Assembly: GCF_001544575.2 (NCBI RefSeq)
Contig: NZ_FCNY02000031.1
Location: 1-60,162 of the forward strand
From: Caballeronia cordobensis
GTDB taxonomy: Bacteria > Pseudomonadota > Gammaproteobacteria > Burkholderiales > Burkholderiaceae
Direction of reading: 5' to 3'
Length of the DNA stretch: 60,162 bases
Positions 8,796 to 17,122 of the stretch are shown here, piece by piece. The notes below the pieces were generated by a model. It did no database searches and had not been told where the DNA came from. It worked only from the letters and a program-made list of their open reading frames with translations. Numbering within the stretch: the first letter of the stretch is position 1; every line of letters begins with the position of its first letter. The translations under genes were made by a program, and so were the position numbers.

Positions 8796-9278
8796 TCATT
8801 TCGGCTCGGCGTGACCCGTGCGGCGCTCGGGCGACGTATCGACTTCACCGGGCCGCCGCAGCATCTTGTCGACTTCGCCCGCGTGCATTTCCTCGACCTC
8901 GATCATCTGCCGCGCGTATTCCTCGAGCGCGACCGAACGGTCCTCCACGACCTTCAGCAAGTCGCGATAAAGACCGAGCGCAACCGTCTCCGCCTGCAGG
9001 GATTCGCGCAGGATCGTTGCGATGTCGAACGTGTGATTGTCGAGCAGCGGGCCGATTTCCAGCGACGGATACGCGCCGAGCGTCGTGATCCATTCGCCGG
9101 CCTGATGCGCGTGCACGAGCGATTCGTCGGCCTGCGCGCGCAGCCACGAGACGATCGGAATGCGGCCGAAGCCGAACACGAGAAACGAATAGTGCGTGTA
9201 ACGCACGACGCCGGCCAGTTCGGATTCGAGAATCTTGTTCAGGACGGCGACGACCTTTTCCTTTTCGAGCTCTGCCAT
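8796..9278 (-). CDS. Bacterioferritin-like diiron protein
   Basis: Ferritin-like four-helix protein expected to store or detoxify iron in the cytosol. It is 160 residues, the usual Bfr length. Diiron ligand candidates are E20 (SELAGVVRY), E97 and the E129-x-x-H132 pair in VEEMHAGEV. The second-helix site reads DESLVHAHQ, so the usual E-x-x-H appears as E52-x-x-x-H56, a one-residue shift from classical bacterioferritin. The C-terminal tail is charged and lacks helix E features. ATG 9278 follows GGAGG. It sits next to the peroxiredoxin gene, consistent with iron/peroxide stress. Calling it bacterioferritin rather than a Dps-like relative is provisional. Confidence 0.8.
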   Translation of the reverse strand: MAELEKEKVVAVLNKILESELAGVVRYTHYSFLVFGFGRIPIVSWLRAQADESLVHAHQAGEWITTLGAYPSLEIGPLLDNHTFDIATILRESLQAETVALGLYRDLLKVVEDRSVALEEYARQMIEVEEMHAGEVDKMLRRPGEVDTSPERRTGHAEPK

Positions 9279-9424
9279 TCCAGCCTCCGTATTTTCAACG
9301 CCAGGCGCTTAATCGCATGCGGCTTCACTCATTGTAGTCACGTGAGCGGCGCATGCGAGGCGAAACTGCGGCGTCGGGGCGCGCAAGATACGCTCCCGGC
9401 TCGAAGGGGTGGGGAAGGCGGGTG

Positions 9425-9450
9425 CGGCGCGGCGGCTCGTGGCCGCGCCG
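9425..9450. terminator. GC-rich hairpin downstream of the GntR gene
   Basis: CGGCGCGGC at 9425-9433 pairs perfectly with GCCGCGCCG at 9442-9450 over an 8-base loop, just past the stop codon of the leftward GntR-family gene. No U-run follows, so termination would be weak or the hairpin may protect the 3' end. Confidence 0.45.
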
Positions 9451-9461
9451 GCGGCATGCGC

Positions 9462-10172
9462 TCAGGCGATTTCCTCTATCCAGATCGACGCCGTGCGCGA
9501 GAGCACCTGCGACATCGCCGTGCGCGCGCCGTCGCCATCGGCGGTTTCGATCGCGCGCACGACCCTGCCGTAGTCGCCGAGCTGTGAATCGGGCACGCGC
9601 GGCAGCGCATGAGGCTGTGTGCGCAGCGCGGCCTTCATCGTCCTGATGCCGACGCGCACGACGCTGCCCATCTGCCTGAGCAGTTCGTCGCCGCTCGCAT
9701 CGACGATGGCGGCCTGCAACGCATCTTCGGCGGCGGACTGTAACGGCTCGGACGGACTCGCGTGCACGAGCCGCTGATAAGCCGCGTTGATGGCGATGCG
9801 CTGGTGGCGGTTCGCGCGCGTCGCGGCAAGGCCTGCGGCGGGCGGATCGACGAGCGAGCGGAACTCGATCAGCCTGCGTATGCAATCGGGATCGTGCAGC
9901 GCGCGAAGGCGCCACTCGGCCACTTCCGGGTCCATGATGAGCCATTCGCGCGCGGGCTTGATGCGCGTGCCCGTCTTGGGTCGTACGTCGAGCATGCGCC
10001 GCGATATGAGGATGCTCAGGGCCTCGCGCATGATGGTGCGGCTCACGCCGTGCTGCTTCGACAGAATGACTTGTGGCGGCAGCACGTTGTCCTGGTATTC
10101 GCCGCCCACGATGCCCGCGACGAGTTGATTCACCACGCGCTTGACGAGCGATGCTTCATATCCATGATTCAT
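9462..10172 (-). CDS. GntR-family (FadR/FCD) transcriptional regulator
   Basis: DNA-binding regulator of about 236 residues. The winged helix spans about 5-75 with the SRTIMREALSILISRRML recognition region, and an FCD ligand domain follows (about 90-225) that often binds a sugar acid or carboxylate through metal-coordinating histidines. The start is set at ATG 10172 (MNHGYEASLV), where FadR-type homology begins; the longer open frame upstream is arginine-rich noise. Its ribosome site is weak. No metabolic gene is divergently paired with it, so its target is unknown; the closest neighbours are the ferritin-like gene downstream and panE upstream. Confidence 0.85.
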   Translation of the reverse strand: MNHGYEASLVKRVVNQLVAGIVGGEYQDNVLPPQVILSKQHGVSRTIMREALSILISRRMLDVRPKTGTRIKPAREWLIMDPEVAEWRLRALHDPDCIRRLIEFRSLVDPPAAGLAATRANRHQRIAINAAYQRLVHASPSEPLQSAAEDALQAAIVDASGDELLRQMGSVVRVGIRTMKAALRTQPHALPRVPDSQLGDYGRVVRAIETADGDGARTAMSQVLSRTASIWIEEIA

Positions 10173-10642
10173 TTTCTTGTTCTCGTGATAACGCCCACGC
10201 TTGCGGCTTCGCCGCCCGGTCAGGAGCGGCGAAGCCAGCGTTTGTCTAAGATCACGGCGCCTCGGTGCGCACGCGTCTGCATCTCTGCGAAGCGCTTCCC
10301 CTTCCGGCACGCCGTGTATTTGGTCCCCAGGTTTTCAGCTACCGATGCGGCGACAGCCGCACACCCCGCAGCGGCCGGCTTTTGTTTGGACTGCATCGTC
10401 GATCCGCTGAAGGAAGCGTATATCCGCGTGCCCCGTTTTAACAATATGGTCCACCGCTAATTCGACTGACTATCGTGCGTCGGCCCACAAAATCCGCCGG
10501 CCGCGGCACGCCGCGTGATAGCGCTCGAGGTGCGCAAGCGTTTGCGCGTCATCGGTTATGCGAAGCATCGCACGCATCGTTTCGATGCATGCCCGTGTGT
10601 TACCTTTGCGTGCCATAGCAACGCAACGAGGAGAAGCGAAAC
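10173..10642. promoter_or_regulatory. Divergent intergenic region between GntR gene and panE
   Basis: No gene is supported in this 470-base gap. It contains a perfect 11-bp inverted repeat, GGCTTCGCCGC at 10205-10215 with GCGGCGAAGCC at 10226-10236 (10-base loop), just upstream of the GntR start. It also has TGGTCCACC at 10447-10455, which matches most of the TGGT-N-ACCA pattern bound by FCD GntR proteins. Either could be an operator; neither assignment is proven. Confidence 0.4.
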
Positions 10643-11536
10643 ATGAAAGTCGCTGTCATGGGAGCAGGCGCGGTCGGTTGTTACTACGGCGGCATGCTCG
10701 CGCGCGCGGGTCACGAGGTCGTGCTGATCGCGCGGCCGCAGCATGTCGAGGCAATCGAGCGCGAAGGCTTGCGTCTCGATACCCAGCATTTCGACGAGCG
10801 TGTGCGCGTGGCCGCGAGCACCGAAGCGAGTGCAGCGAAGGGCGCGCAACTGGTGCTCTTCTGCGTGAAATCCACCGATACGGATAGCGCGGCCCAGTCG
10901 CTTGCGCCGTATCTCGAACGCGACGCGCTGGTTCTTTCGCTGCAAAACGGCGTGGAAAACGCGGAGCGTCTGCGCGAGCTCCTGCCGCAAGAAGCCGCGG
11001 CTGCGGTCGTGTACGTCGCCGCTGAAATGGCGGGGCCGGGCCATGTGAAGCACAACGGTCGCGGCGAACTCGTGATCGAGCCGTCGGCGCAAAGCGAGAA
11101 CGTGGCGCGCGCGCTCGTCGAGGCGGGCGTGCCGACCGAGATCTCCGATAACGTGCGCGGCGCGCTGTGGGCCAAGCTCGTTCTGAACTGCGCTTACAAC
11201 GCGCTGTCGGCCATCACGCAGTTGCCGTATGGAAAGCTCGTGCAGGGCGAGGGCGTGACGCGGGCCATGCGCGATGTCGTCGACGAATGCCTTGCCGTGG
11301 CGAAGGCCGACAACGTGACGATTCCCGGTGACGTCGATACCGCCGTGCGGCGCATCGCCGAAACGATGCCGAACCAGTATTCATCGACGGCGCAAGACCT
11401 CGCACGCGGCAAGAAGAGCGAGATCGATCACTTGAACGGGCTGGTCGTGCGGCGTGGCGAGGCGCTCGGCGTGCCTACTCCTGCGAACCGCATGCTGCAT
11501 GTGCTCGTGAAGGCAATCGAAAGCAAAGCCGCATAG
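10643..11536 (+). CDS. panE: 2-dehydropantoate 2-reductase (ketopantoate reductase family)
   Basis: NADPH-dependent reductase that makes pantoate for coenzyme A synthesis, or a paralogue acting on a similar 2-oxo acid. The 297-residue protein has the Rossmann loop GAGAVG at 7-12, the catalytic lysine K178 in WAKLVLNCAYNALSAIT, N182/N186 in the same helix, and E260 in the C-terminal substrate loop (KKSEIDHLNG). ATG 10643 follows GAGGAG. It stands alone on the + strand. Burkholderia-group genomes often carry several PanE paralogues, so a role outside pantothenate synthesis cannot be excluded. Confidence 0.85.
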   Translation: MKVAVMGAGAVGCYYGGMLARAGHEVVLIARPQHVEAIEREGLRLDTQHFDERVRVAASTEASAAKGAQLVLFCVKSTDTDSAAQSLAPYLERDALVLSLQNGVENAERLRELLPQEAAAAVVYVAAEMAGPGHVKHNGRGELVIEPSAQSENVARALVEAGVPTEISDNVRGALWAKLVLNCAYNALSAITQLPYGKLVQGEGVTRAMRDVVDECLAVAKADNVTIPGDVDTAVRRIAETMPNQYSSTAQDLARGKKSEIDHLNGLVVRRGEALGVPTPANRMLHVLVKAIESKAA

Positions 11537-11650
11537 CGCTTGATCGACACACGTGGACGCACTCCGGAAAAGGGCGGGCACGGGCGATGCTGATTTTATG
11601 CAGCACGCACAGAAAACACCGTGCGTAGCCCAACAAACCGGAGGTTCACC

Positions 11651-11986
11651 ATGAAATCGATCGTCAAGGCAATCGCCGTCGCCGCCGTAGTGGTGGCGCC
11701 CGTGCTCTCGTTTGCGCAAACCGATTCGTCGCTCACGCGCGGCCAGGTGAAGGATGATCTGCGGCGGGTCGAAGCCGCGGGCTATGATCCGACGCGCTCC
11801 GACCAGACTTCGTATCCGTCGGATATTCAGGCCGCAGAACGCCGTGCCTCGGGGCAGGGCGACAATACCGACAACGCGAACATGAACGCATACGGCGGAG
11901 CCGCAGCCGGCCGGTCTGCAGCGGGCATGCGCACGATGCGCCCGATGAACGACGACGGCAGCAAGCCCCTGTATTTCGGGCATTAA
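11651..11986 (+). CDS. Secreted DUF4148 protein
   Basis: Small exported protein of unknown function, 111 residues, of the DUF4148 group that is abundant in Burkholderiaceae. A Sec signal peptide covers residues 1-22 (MKSIVKAIAVAAVVVAPVLS, cleavage near FAQ). The DUF4148 body follows: LTRGQVKDDLRRVEAAGYDP, then a YPSDIQAAERR segment and a glycine/alanine-rich tail. ATG 11651 is placed six bases after GGAGG. DUF4148 genes are often single and stress-regulated; nothing here fixes a role. Confidence 0.85.
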   Translation: MKSIVKAIAVAAVVVAPVLSFAQTDSSLTRGQVKDDLRRVEAAGYDPTRSDQTSYPSDIQAAERRASGQGDNTDNANMNAYGGAAAGRSAAGMRTMRPMNDDGSKPLYFGH

Positions 11987-12079
11987 TGATCCTGGCGGCT
12001 GTTCGATCCTGCGCATTGCGCGCAACGGCGCTACCATCGTTTCTCGTTTAGCCCAAGCGCGAAGCGCAGGAAGACACTC

Positions 12080-12460
12080 ATGGACAAAGCCGTAAAGATT
12101 CCCGGTGCCGATCATCCGATCACGATTGCGCGCAGTCCGCTGCGCGTGATCGTTAAAGCAGGCGGGCGCGTGATCGCCGATACCACCGAGGCGCTTTCAT
12201 TGCACGAGGCCTCGTATCCCGAAGTGTTATATATCCCGCGCAAGGACGTGGACATGTCGCAACTGACTCGCACGTCACACAGCACGTATTGTCCTTACAA
12301 GGGCGAATGCAGCTATTACAGCATTCCCTCCGGTGGACAAAAGGCGGCCAATGCGGTGTGGACGTACGAGTCGCCTTACGACGCCGTCGCCGACATCAAG
12401 GAGCATCTCGCTTTTTATCGCGATCGCGTCGATTCGTTCGAAACGCACGAAGCCTCCTGA
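12080..12460 (+). CDS. DUF427 domain protein
   Basis: Cytosolic 126-residue protein made of a single DUF427 domain. The conserved core is visible: LRVIVKAGGRVIADTTEAL, then YPEVLYIPRKDVDM, the STYCPYKGECSYYSI block containing the family cysteines C71 and C76, and a C-terminal KEHLAFY helix. The biochemical role of DUF427 is not established. ATG 12080 follows AGGAAG. It ends three bases before the convergent ArgP-like gene, with no room for a separate terminator. Confidence 0.85.
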   Translation: MDKAVKIPGADHPITIARSPLRVIVKAGGRVIADTTEALSLHEASYPEVLYIPRKDVDMSQLTRTSHSTYCPYKGECSYYSIPSGGQKAANAVWTYESPYDAVADIKEHLAFYRDRVDSFETHEAS

Positions 12461-12463
12461 GCT

Positions 12464-13357
12464 TCAATCGAGGAACGATTTGGCGCGGTGCTTCAGCATC
12501 GCGCTGAAGTCATCGAGCCAGCCGAGCGCGAGACGCCAGCTCTGCCAGTAGAGATCCACGTCGAAGCGCGAGCCGGGAAGCACTTCCACGAGCTCGCCGC
12601 TTTCGAGCTGCCGCGTGACGAGCCGTTGCGGACACATGCCCCACGCCAGTCCCGAGGTGCACGCGCGCACGAAGCCTTCGCCGTGCGGCACGATATGCGC
12701 GGGCGGTTCGATATCCACGCGACTCACACGCTTGATAAAGCGCTTCTGCAATTCGTCTTTCTCGTTGAAGTTCACACACGGCGCGCGCCGCAGCGCGTCG
12801 CGCGTGAGGCCGTGCGCGAAATGGCGCTCGAAGTAGGCGGGCGAGCACACCGCGCGATAGCGCATGCGTCCGAGCTTGAGCGAACGCCAGCCGGGAACGG
12901 GCTCGGCTTGCGTCGTGATCGCGCCTTGCACGTCGCCTTCGCGAACGCGCTGCGCGGTGTGGTCCTGATCGTCCACGACGAGATCGAGCATGAGTTCACG
13001 TTCGATGCAGAAGTCCGCCGCGGCGTCGATGAACCAGGTGCTCATGCTGTCGTCGTTCACGGCGATGCGCAATTTCGCCCGCCGTTCGCTCGGCGTGCCG
13101 GGCAAGGTCGGCATGCGCCCGCCGAGTTCCGCTTCGAGCAATTGCACGCGTTCGGTGTGTCGGCACAAAAGCGCGCCCGACGCGGTCGCCTCGCACGGCT
13201 GGCCGCGCTTGACGAGCAGACTGCCCACGCGTTCTTCCAGCAGCTTCACCCTTTGCGATACGGCTGAAGGCGTGACGTTGAGATCGCGCGCGGCGCGTTC
13301 GAACGAACCGGTCCGAACGACGGCGAGAAGGGCATCGAGCAGGGCATAATCGAGCAT
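12464..13357 (-). CDS. ArgP/LysG-type LysR regulator
   Basis: LysR-family regulator of 297 residues in the ArgP (IciA)/LysG branch: the helix-turn-helix lies at 3-60 (AVVRTGSFERAARDLNVTPSAVS), followed by the SLLVKRGQPCEAT segment typical of ArgP. ArgP proteins sense lysine or arginine and usually control an adjacent LysE/ArgO exporter. Here the divergent gene is a PLP aminotransferase instead, suggesting a basic-amino-acid catabolic target. A 7-bp inverted repeat lies in the short space between the two genes and is the obvious operator. Confidence 0.85.
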   Translation of the reverse strand: MLDYALLDALLAVVRTGSFERAARDLNVTPSAVSQRVKLLEERVGSLLVKRGQPCEATASGALLCRHTERVQLLEAELGGRMPTLPGTPSERRAKLRIAVNDDSMSTWFIDAAADFCIERELMLDLVVDDQDHTAQRVREGDVQGAITTQAEPVPGWRSLKLGRMRYRAVCSPAYFERHFAHGLTRDALRRAPCVNFNEKDELQKRFIKRVSRVDIEPPAHIVPHGEGFVRACTSGLAWGMCPQRLVTRQLESGELVEVLPGSRFDVDLYWQSWRLALGWLDDFSAMLKHRAKSFLD

Positions 13358-13369
13358 TAGCGTTGCTTA

Positions 13370-13399
13370 ATTCAAATTAGAAAGTTTAGCTGTTTGAAT
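13370..13399. promoter_or_regulatory. Inverted repeat between ArgP-like gene and aminotransferase gene
   Basis: ATTCAAA at 13370-13376 pairs perfectly with TTTGAAT at 13393-13399, separated by 16 bases, in the 93-base divergent region. This fits a LysR operator serving both genes. It covers the alternative TTG start at 13394, which argues for the later ATG at 13451. Confidence 0.5.
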
Positions 13400-13450
13400 G
13401 ACGAGCATGAGCGCAGACTACGGCTTTCTTTCATTGCGATCAAGCGCGCC

Positions 13451-14578
13451 ATGCAACCGACTCCCTTCAAACTCGAACGTTACTTCGCGCGGCACGAATT
13501 CACCGCGCGCCATCTGCTCTGCAGTTCCGATCCCGAATCGATGTCGGTAGGCGAATTGCTCGCTTACGAGCCGAACGCGATCGACGGATTGCGCGAGACC
13601 TGGCTCGGCTACACCGAGTATCCCGGCGCGCCGGAACTGCGGCGCGCGCTCGCATCGCGATACGAGAAGATCGAGGCGGACGACATCATCGTGCACACGG
13701 GCGCGCAGGAAGCGATCTATTCGTTCATGAACACGATGCTCGCGCCGGGCGATCACGTGATCGTGCATATGCCCGGCTATCAGTCGCACTATTCGGTTGC
13801 CGAGGCGATGGGCGTGAAGGTGTCGCCCTGGAAGGCGCGCGAGGATGCGGGCTGGGCGCTCGATCCGGACGAACTGGCAGCGCTCGTCACGCCCGCCACG
13901 CGCGCGATCGTGCTCTGCGCGCCGCACAATCCGACCGGCTATCTGCCGTCGCGCGACGTGTTCGATGCGATCGTCGCTTTCGCGCGCAAGCACGGTTTAT
14001 GGCTTTTCAGCGACGAGGTGTATCGCGGGCTGGAACACGATCCCGCCGATCGCCTGCCCGCCGCCTGCGACGTCTACGAGCGGGCGATCTCGCTCGGCGC
14101 TTTATCGAAGACGCATGGACTCGCGGGCCTGCGCCTCGGCTGGATCACGTCGAAAAGCGCGCAAGTGATCGAGCGCATGAGTACGTTCAAGGACTATCTC
14201 ACCATCAGCAACAGCGCGCCGAGCGAGTATCTTTCGACCATCGCGGTGCGTCACAGCGATGCGCTCATCGAACGCAACGTGGCGATCGTGCGCGCCAATC
14301 TGCGGCTGCTCGACGCATTCTTCGCGCGTTACGCGGATCGCTTCACATGGCATCGTCCGCGTGCGGGCACGATCGGCTTCGTGCGCTTGAAGCACGGGCG
14401 CGCCGAGCAGTTCTGCGCGCAACTGCTCGAACGCACGGGCGTGTTGCTGCTGCCTTCGACCTTGATCGATCATGGCGACGCGCATGTCCGTCTTGGCTTC
14501 GGCAGGCGCAACATGCCCGAGGTGCTCGCCGTGGTAGCGGACTATCTCGACGCGACCGCCACGAGCACCGCATCCTGA
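13451..14578 (+). CDS. PLP-dependent class I/II aminotransferase
   Basis: Fold-type I aminotransferase of 375 residues. Cofactor residues are visible: N160 in APHNPTG, D188 and Y191 in SDEVYRG, and the Schiff-base lysine K220 in GALSKTHGLAGLRLGW. The N-terminal FKLERYFARHEFTARHLLCSSD block is shared with a subgroup of uncharacterised transaminases. ATG 13451 is chosen because homology begins there, although no good ribosome site is seen; a TTG at 13394 is the alternative. It is divergent from an ArgP-like regulator, which suggests arginine, lysine or a related amino acid as substrate. Its last 37 bases overlap the convergent msrA gene. Confidence 0.85.
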   Translation: MQPTPFKLERYFARHEFTARHLLCSSDPESMSVGELLAYEPNAIDGLRETWLGYTEYPGAPELRRALASRYEKIEADDIIVHTGAQEAIYSFMNTMLAPGDHVIVHMPGYQSHYSVAEAMGVKVSPWKAREDAGWALDPDELAALVTPATRAIVLCAPHNPTGYLPSRDVFDAIVAFARKHGLWLFSDEVYRGLEHDPADRLPAACDVYERAISLGALSKTHGLAGLRLGWITSKSAQVIERMSTFKDYLTISNSAPSEYLSTIAVRHSDALIERNVAIVRANLRLLDAFFARYADRFTWHRPRAGTIGFVRLKHGRAEQFCAQLLERTGVLLLPSTLIDHGDAHVRLGFGRRNMPEVLAVVADYLDATATSTAS

Positions 14579-15255
14579 CGGTAGGCATCCGGAAACACCC
14601 GCTTCAGGTTCGCCACCTTCGGCAGGTCGTTGATCGCGATATACGGGCTTTCCGGATGCTCGGTCAAGTAGTTCTGGTGATAGCTTTCCGCCGGATAAAA
14701 GCCCTTGTAATCCTCGACTTTCGTGACGATCTTGCCGCGATAGAGGTGCGCTTTATCGAGCTGCGCGATATACGCATCGGCGATATCGCGTTGCGCCGCG
14801 TTGGTCGGGAACAGAGCGGAACGATATTGCGTGCCGTGGTCCGGTCCCTGATAGTTCAGTTGCGTCGGATCATGCGCAACCGAAAAGAAGACCTGCAAGA
14901 GCTTGCCGTACGTGACCTGCGCCGGGTCATAGGTGATGCGCACCGATTCCGCGTGCCCCGTGTCGCCTTCGCTGACGCGATCGTATTGCGCAGTGTTCGC
15001 CGCGCCGCCCGCATAGCCCGACATCACTTCCTTCACGCCGCGCACGTGCTGAAACACGCCTTGCACGCCCCAGAAGCAGCCGCCTGCGAATACTGCGGTT
15101 TCCGTGTGCACGGCGCCTGCCGTTTCATCATGCGCGGGCGGGGGAATCCTGACGGCTTCCTCGCTCGAATGCGCGGCTCGCTGCAAGGCGAATGCGCCCG
15201 CGAACAGCACGGCCACGCTCGCGGCTTTGAAAGTCCTGCTGGTGATCTTCGACAT
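14542..15255 (-). CDS. msrA: Periplasmic peptide methionine sulfoxide reductase MsrA
   Basis: Reduces methionine-S-sulfoxide in oxidised proteins. The 237-residue product has an N-terminal signal/anchor segment (about 8-28, SVAVLFAGAFALQRAAHS), then the MsrA domain with the catalytic cysteine C60 in GGCFWG and the downstream GHAESV and NYQGPDHGTQYRS blocks. The exported form contrasts with the usual cytosolic MsrA. It is the last gene of an operon msrB-dipZ-msrA: only 15 bases separate it from dipZ, and both partners are predicted to act in the same compartment. Its end overlaps the convergent aminotransferase gene by 37 bases. Confidence 0.93.
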   Translation of the reverse strand: MSKITSRTFKAASVAVLFAGAFALQRAAHSSEEAVRIPPPAHDETAGAVHTETAVFAGGCFWGVQGVFQHVRGVKEVMSGYAGGAANTAQYDRVSEGDTGHAESVRITYDPAQVTYGKLLQVFFSVAHDPTQLNYQGPDHGTQYRSALFPTNAAQRDIADAYIAQLDKAHLYRGKIVTKVEDYKGFYPAESYHQNYLTEHPESPYIAINDLPKVANLKRVFPDAYRQDAVLVAVASR

Positions 15256-15270
15256 GTTTGCTCCTCGGGT

Positions 15271-17082
15271 TCAACCGAACGTGAATGCGTAGGCTTCGAC
15301 GCCAGGGTCGAGAAATTCGATCGTGAAGGTGCGGTCCGCTACCTGTCCCGTTTGCCGCACGAGTTGATAAAGGCGTTGCCCGGTGACGGTGCCGCTTCCA
15401 TCGGCATTCACGTCGCTGCCATGCGATGCACCCGGCGCGGCGCCGTCGATGCTCACGCGAAAGCGCACCGGCTTGCCATCCTTCGACGGCCCGAGCACCA
15501 GATGCAGATCGCGCGCATGGAAGCGATACACGATGCGGCCCGTCCCGCCTTCGAGCGTCGCATTCTCCGCGCCGACCTTCCATGCGCCCGCAAGCCCCCA
15601 GTCGTTGACATCCAGCGCTTTCGGCGCGGCATAGTCGTGAATGCGATCGGGCCGCTCGCCGCCCGGCGACATGAACTGCTGCGCGCGCTCATAGCCGATA
15701 TACGTTTCCGGCGAACGCATGTCCGCGTTATCGGCCTGCATCATCGCGCCCTGGCCAATGGCCTTGTCGTCGTGCGAGGTCATCGCAGCGGCCGGCTGCG
15801 CACCGTGGCCCGCTTCGGCGAGCAAGGTCTGAATCACACGCTCGGACTGCGCGTAATCGCCCTCGCCGAAATGGTGATAACGGATATTGCCTTGCGCATC
15901 GATGAAATAGTGCGCGGGCCAATACTGGTTGTTCAACGCACGCCATATCGCATAGTTGTTGTCGATCGCGACGGGATAATCGATGCCGAGATCGTGAACC
16001 GCCTGCTTCACGTTATCCACATTACGCTCGAATGCGAATTCCGGCGCATGCACGCCAATCACGACGAGCCCCTGATCGCGATACTTCTGCGCCCAGCTTT
16101 TCAGATAAGGCAAGGTGCGCAGGCAGTTGATGCAGGAATACGTCCACACATCGACGAGCACGACCTTGCCGCGCAACGCTTCCTTCGTGAGCGGCGGCGA
16201 GTTGAGCCATTGCACGGCGCCGTCGAGCGGCGGCAGCGCGCCTTCCACGGGAAGCGTGGCGGCGTTCGGCGGTTCGGTGCTTGCACGCATCATCGCGGGT
16301 GCATCGTTGGACGCATTGTTGGACGTGTTGGCGGCTTTCATCATCGCGCCGTCGTTTCGATTCGACAGCTTATCGACGAGATGCTGTTCGATGCCCGAAG
16401 TCGCGACCGTCGATACGCGGGCGAGCACGCCGGTGTCGAGCCCGAGCGCAATCGCGGCGACGCCGGCGAGCATCGCCACGCCGATGCCGCGCCGCACCCA
16501 TTCGCCCGCGCCCAAGGAGCGCTTCATCGCGGTGAAGACGCGTCCGCCGATGAGCAGCGCAATCGCGAGCGACGTGGCCGCGCCCGCCGCATAGGCGATC
16601 AGCAGGAGCGTCGTGCCGACGCTCGCGCCATTGAGCGCCGCGCCCGTCAGCACGAGGCCGAGAATCGGGCCAGCGCACGGCGCCCACAGCAGGCCCGTTG
16701 CGATGCCGAGCACGAACGAGCTGCCGGTCCCCGGTGTTCCGTCGCCGCGTTGCGCGAATGCGGTCAGACGATTGCCCGCGCTGACGAGCGGATGCATCAC
16801 GCGCTCGGCCAGGCTCGGCAACAGCAAGGTGAGGCCGAACACCGCCAGCAACACGATCGCCGCCCAGCGGCCATATTGATTGGCCTGCGTGACCCAGCCT
16901 CCGCCGACGGCGGCGAGCGTCGCGACCGCGGCGAAGGTCAGCGCCATGCCCGCGAGCAGAGGCAGTCCGCTCTTCACGAACGGCTGATCCGCGCGCGAAA
17001 ACACGAAAGGAAGCACGGGCAGAATGCACGGACTGAGAATCGTCAGCGCGCCGCCGAGATAGGCAAGAACGATGAGCAACAT
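15271..17082 (-). CDS. dipZ: DipZ: CcdA-type thiol-electron transporter fused to thioredoxin and C-terminal domain
   Basis: Three-part 603-residue protein. Residues 1-235 are a CcdA-like membrane domain whose conserved cysteines C19 (SPCILPVLPF) and C136 (WAPCAGPILG) would pass electrons across the inner membrane. Residues 285-430 are a periplasmic thioredoxin-like domain with the C317-x-x-C320 pair in TYSCINCLRT. Residues 460-603 form a beta-rich DipZ C-terminal domain. Between msrB and msrA its likely job is to deliver reducing power to both periplasmic methionine sulfoxide reductases. The stretch 240-280 is a low-complexity Asn/Ala/Met linker. Confidence 0.92.
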   Translation of the reverse strand: MLLIVLAYLGGALTILSPCILPVLPFVFSRADQPFVKSGLPLLAGMALTFAAVATLAAVGGGWVTQANQYGRWAAIVLLAVFGLTLLLPSLAERVMHPLVSAGNRLTAFAQRGDGTPGTGSSFVLGIATGLLWAPCAGPILGLVLTGAALNGASVGTTLLLIAYAAGAATSLAIALLIGGRVFTAMKRSLGAGEWVRRGIGVAMLAGVAAIALGLDTGVLARVSTVATSGIEQHLVDKLSNRNDGAMMKAANTSNNASNDAPAMMRASTEPPNAATLPVEGALPPLDGAVQWLNSPPLTKEALRGKVVLVDVWTYSCINCLRTLPYLKSWAQKYRDQGLVVIGVHAPEFAFERNVDNVKQAVHDLGIDYPVAIDNNYAIWRALNNQYWPAHYFIDAQGNIRYHHFGEGDYAQSERVIQTLLAEAGHGAQPAAAMTSHDDKAIGQGAMMQADNADMRSPETYIGYERAQQFMSPGGERPDRIHDYAAPKALDVNDWGLAGAWKVGAENATLEGGTGRIVYRFHARDLHLVLGPSKDGKPVRFRVSIDGAAPGASHGSDVNADGSGTVTGQRLYQLVRQTGQVADRTFTIEFLDPGVEAYAFTFG

Positions 17083-17122
17083 GATGATGTCGTGTCGTGA
17101 GTGAGAGGAAAGCTGGCGCGAT

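Noticed and set aside
13394..13451. TTG start adding 19 residues to the aminotransferase
   Set aside because: It lies inside the probable regulator-binding dyad and homology begins at the ATG at 13451.
13999..17100. 1033-codon + strand frame spanning the aminotransferase end, msrA and dipZ
   Set aside because: It is antisense to msrA and dipZ, both with complete catalytic motifs; the product is Arg/His-rich with no recognisable fold.
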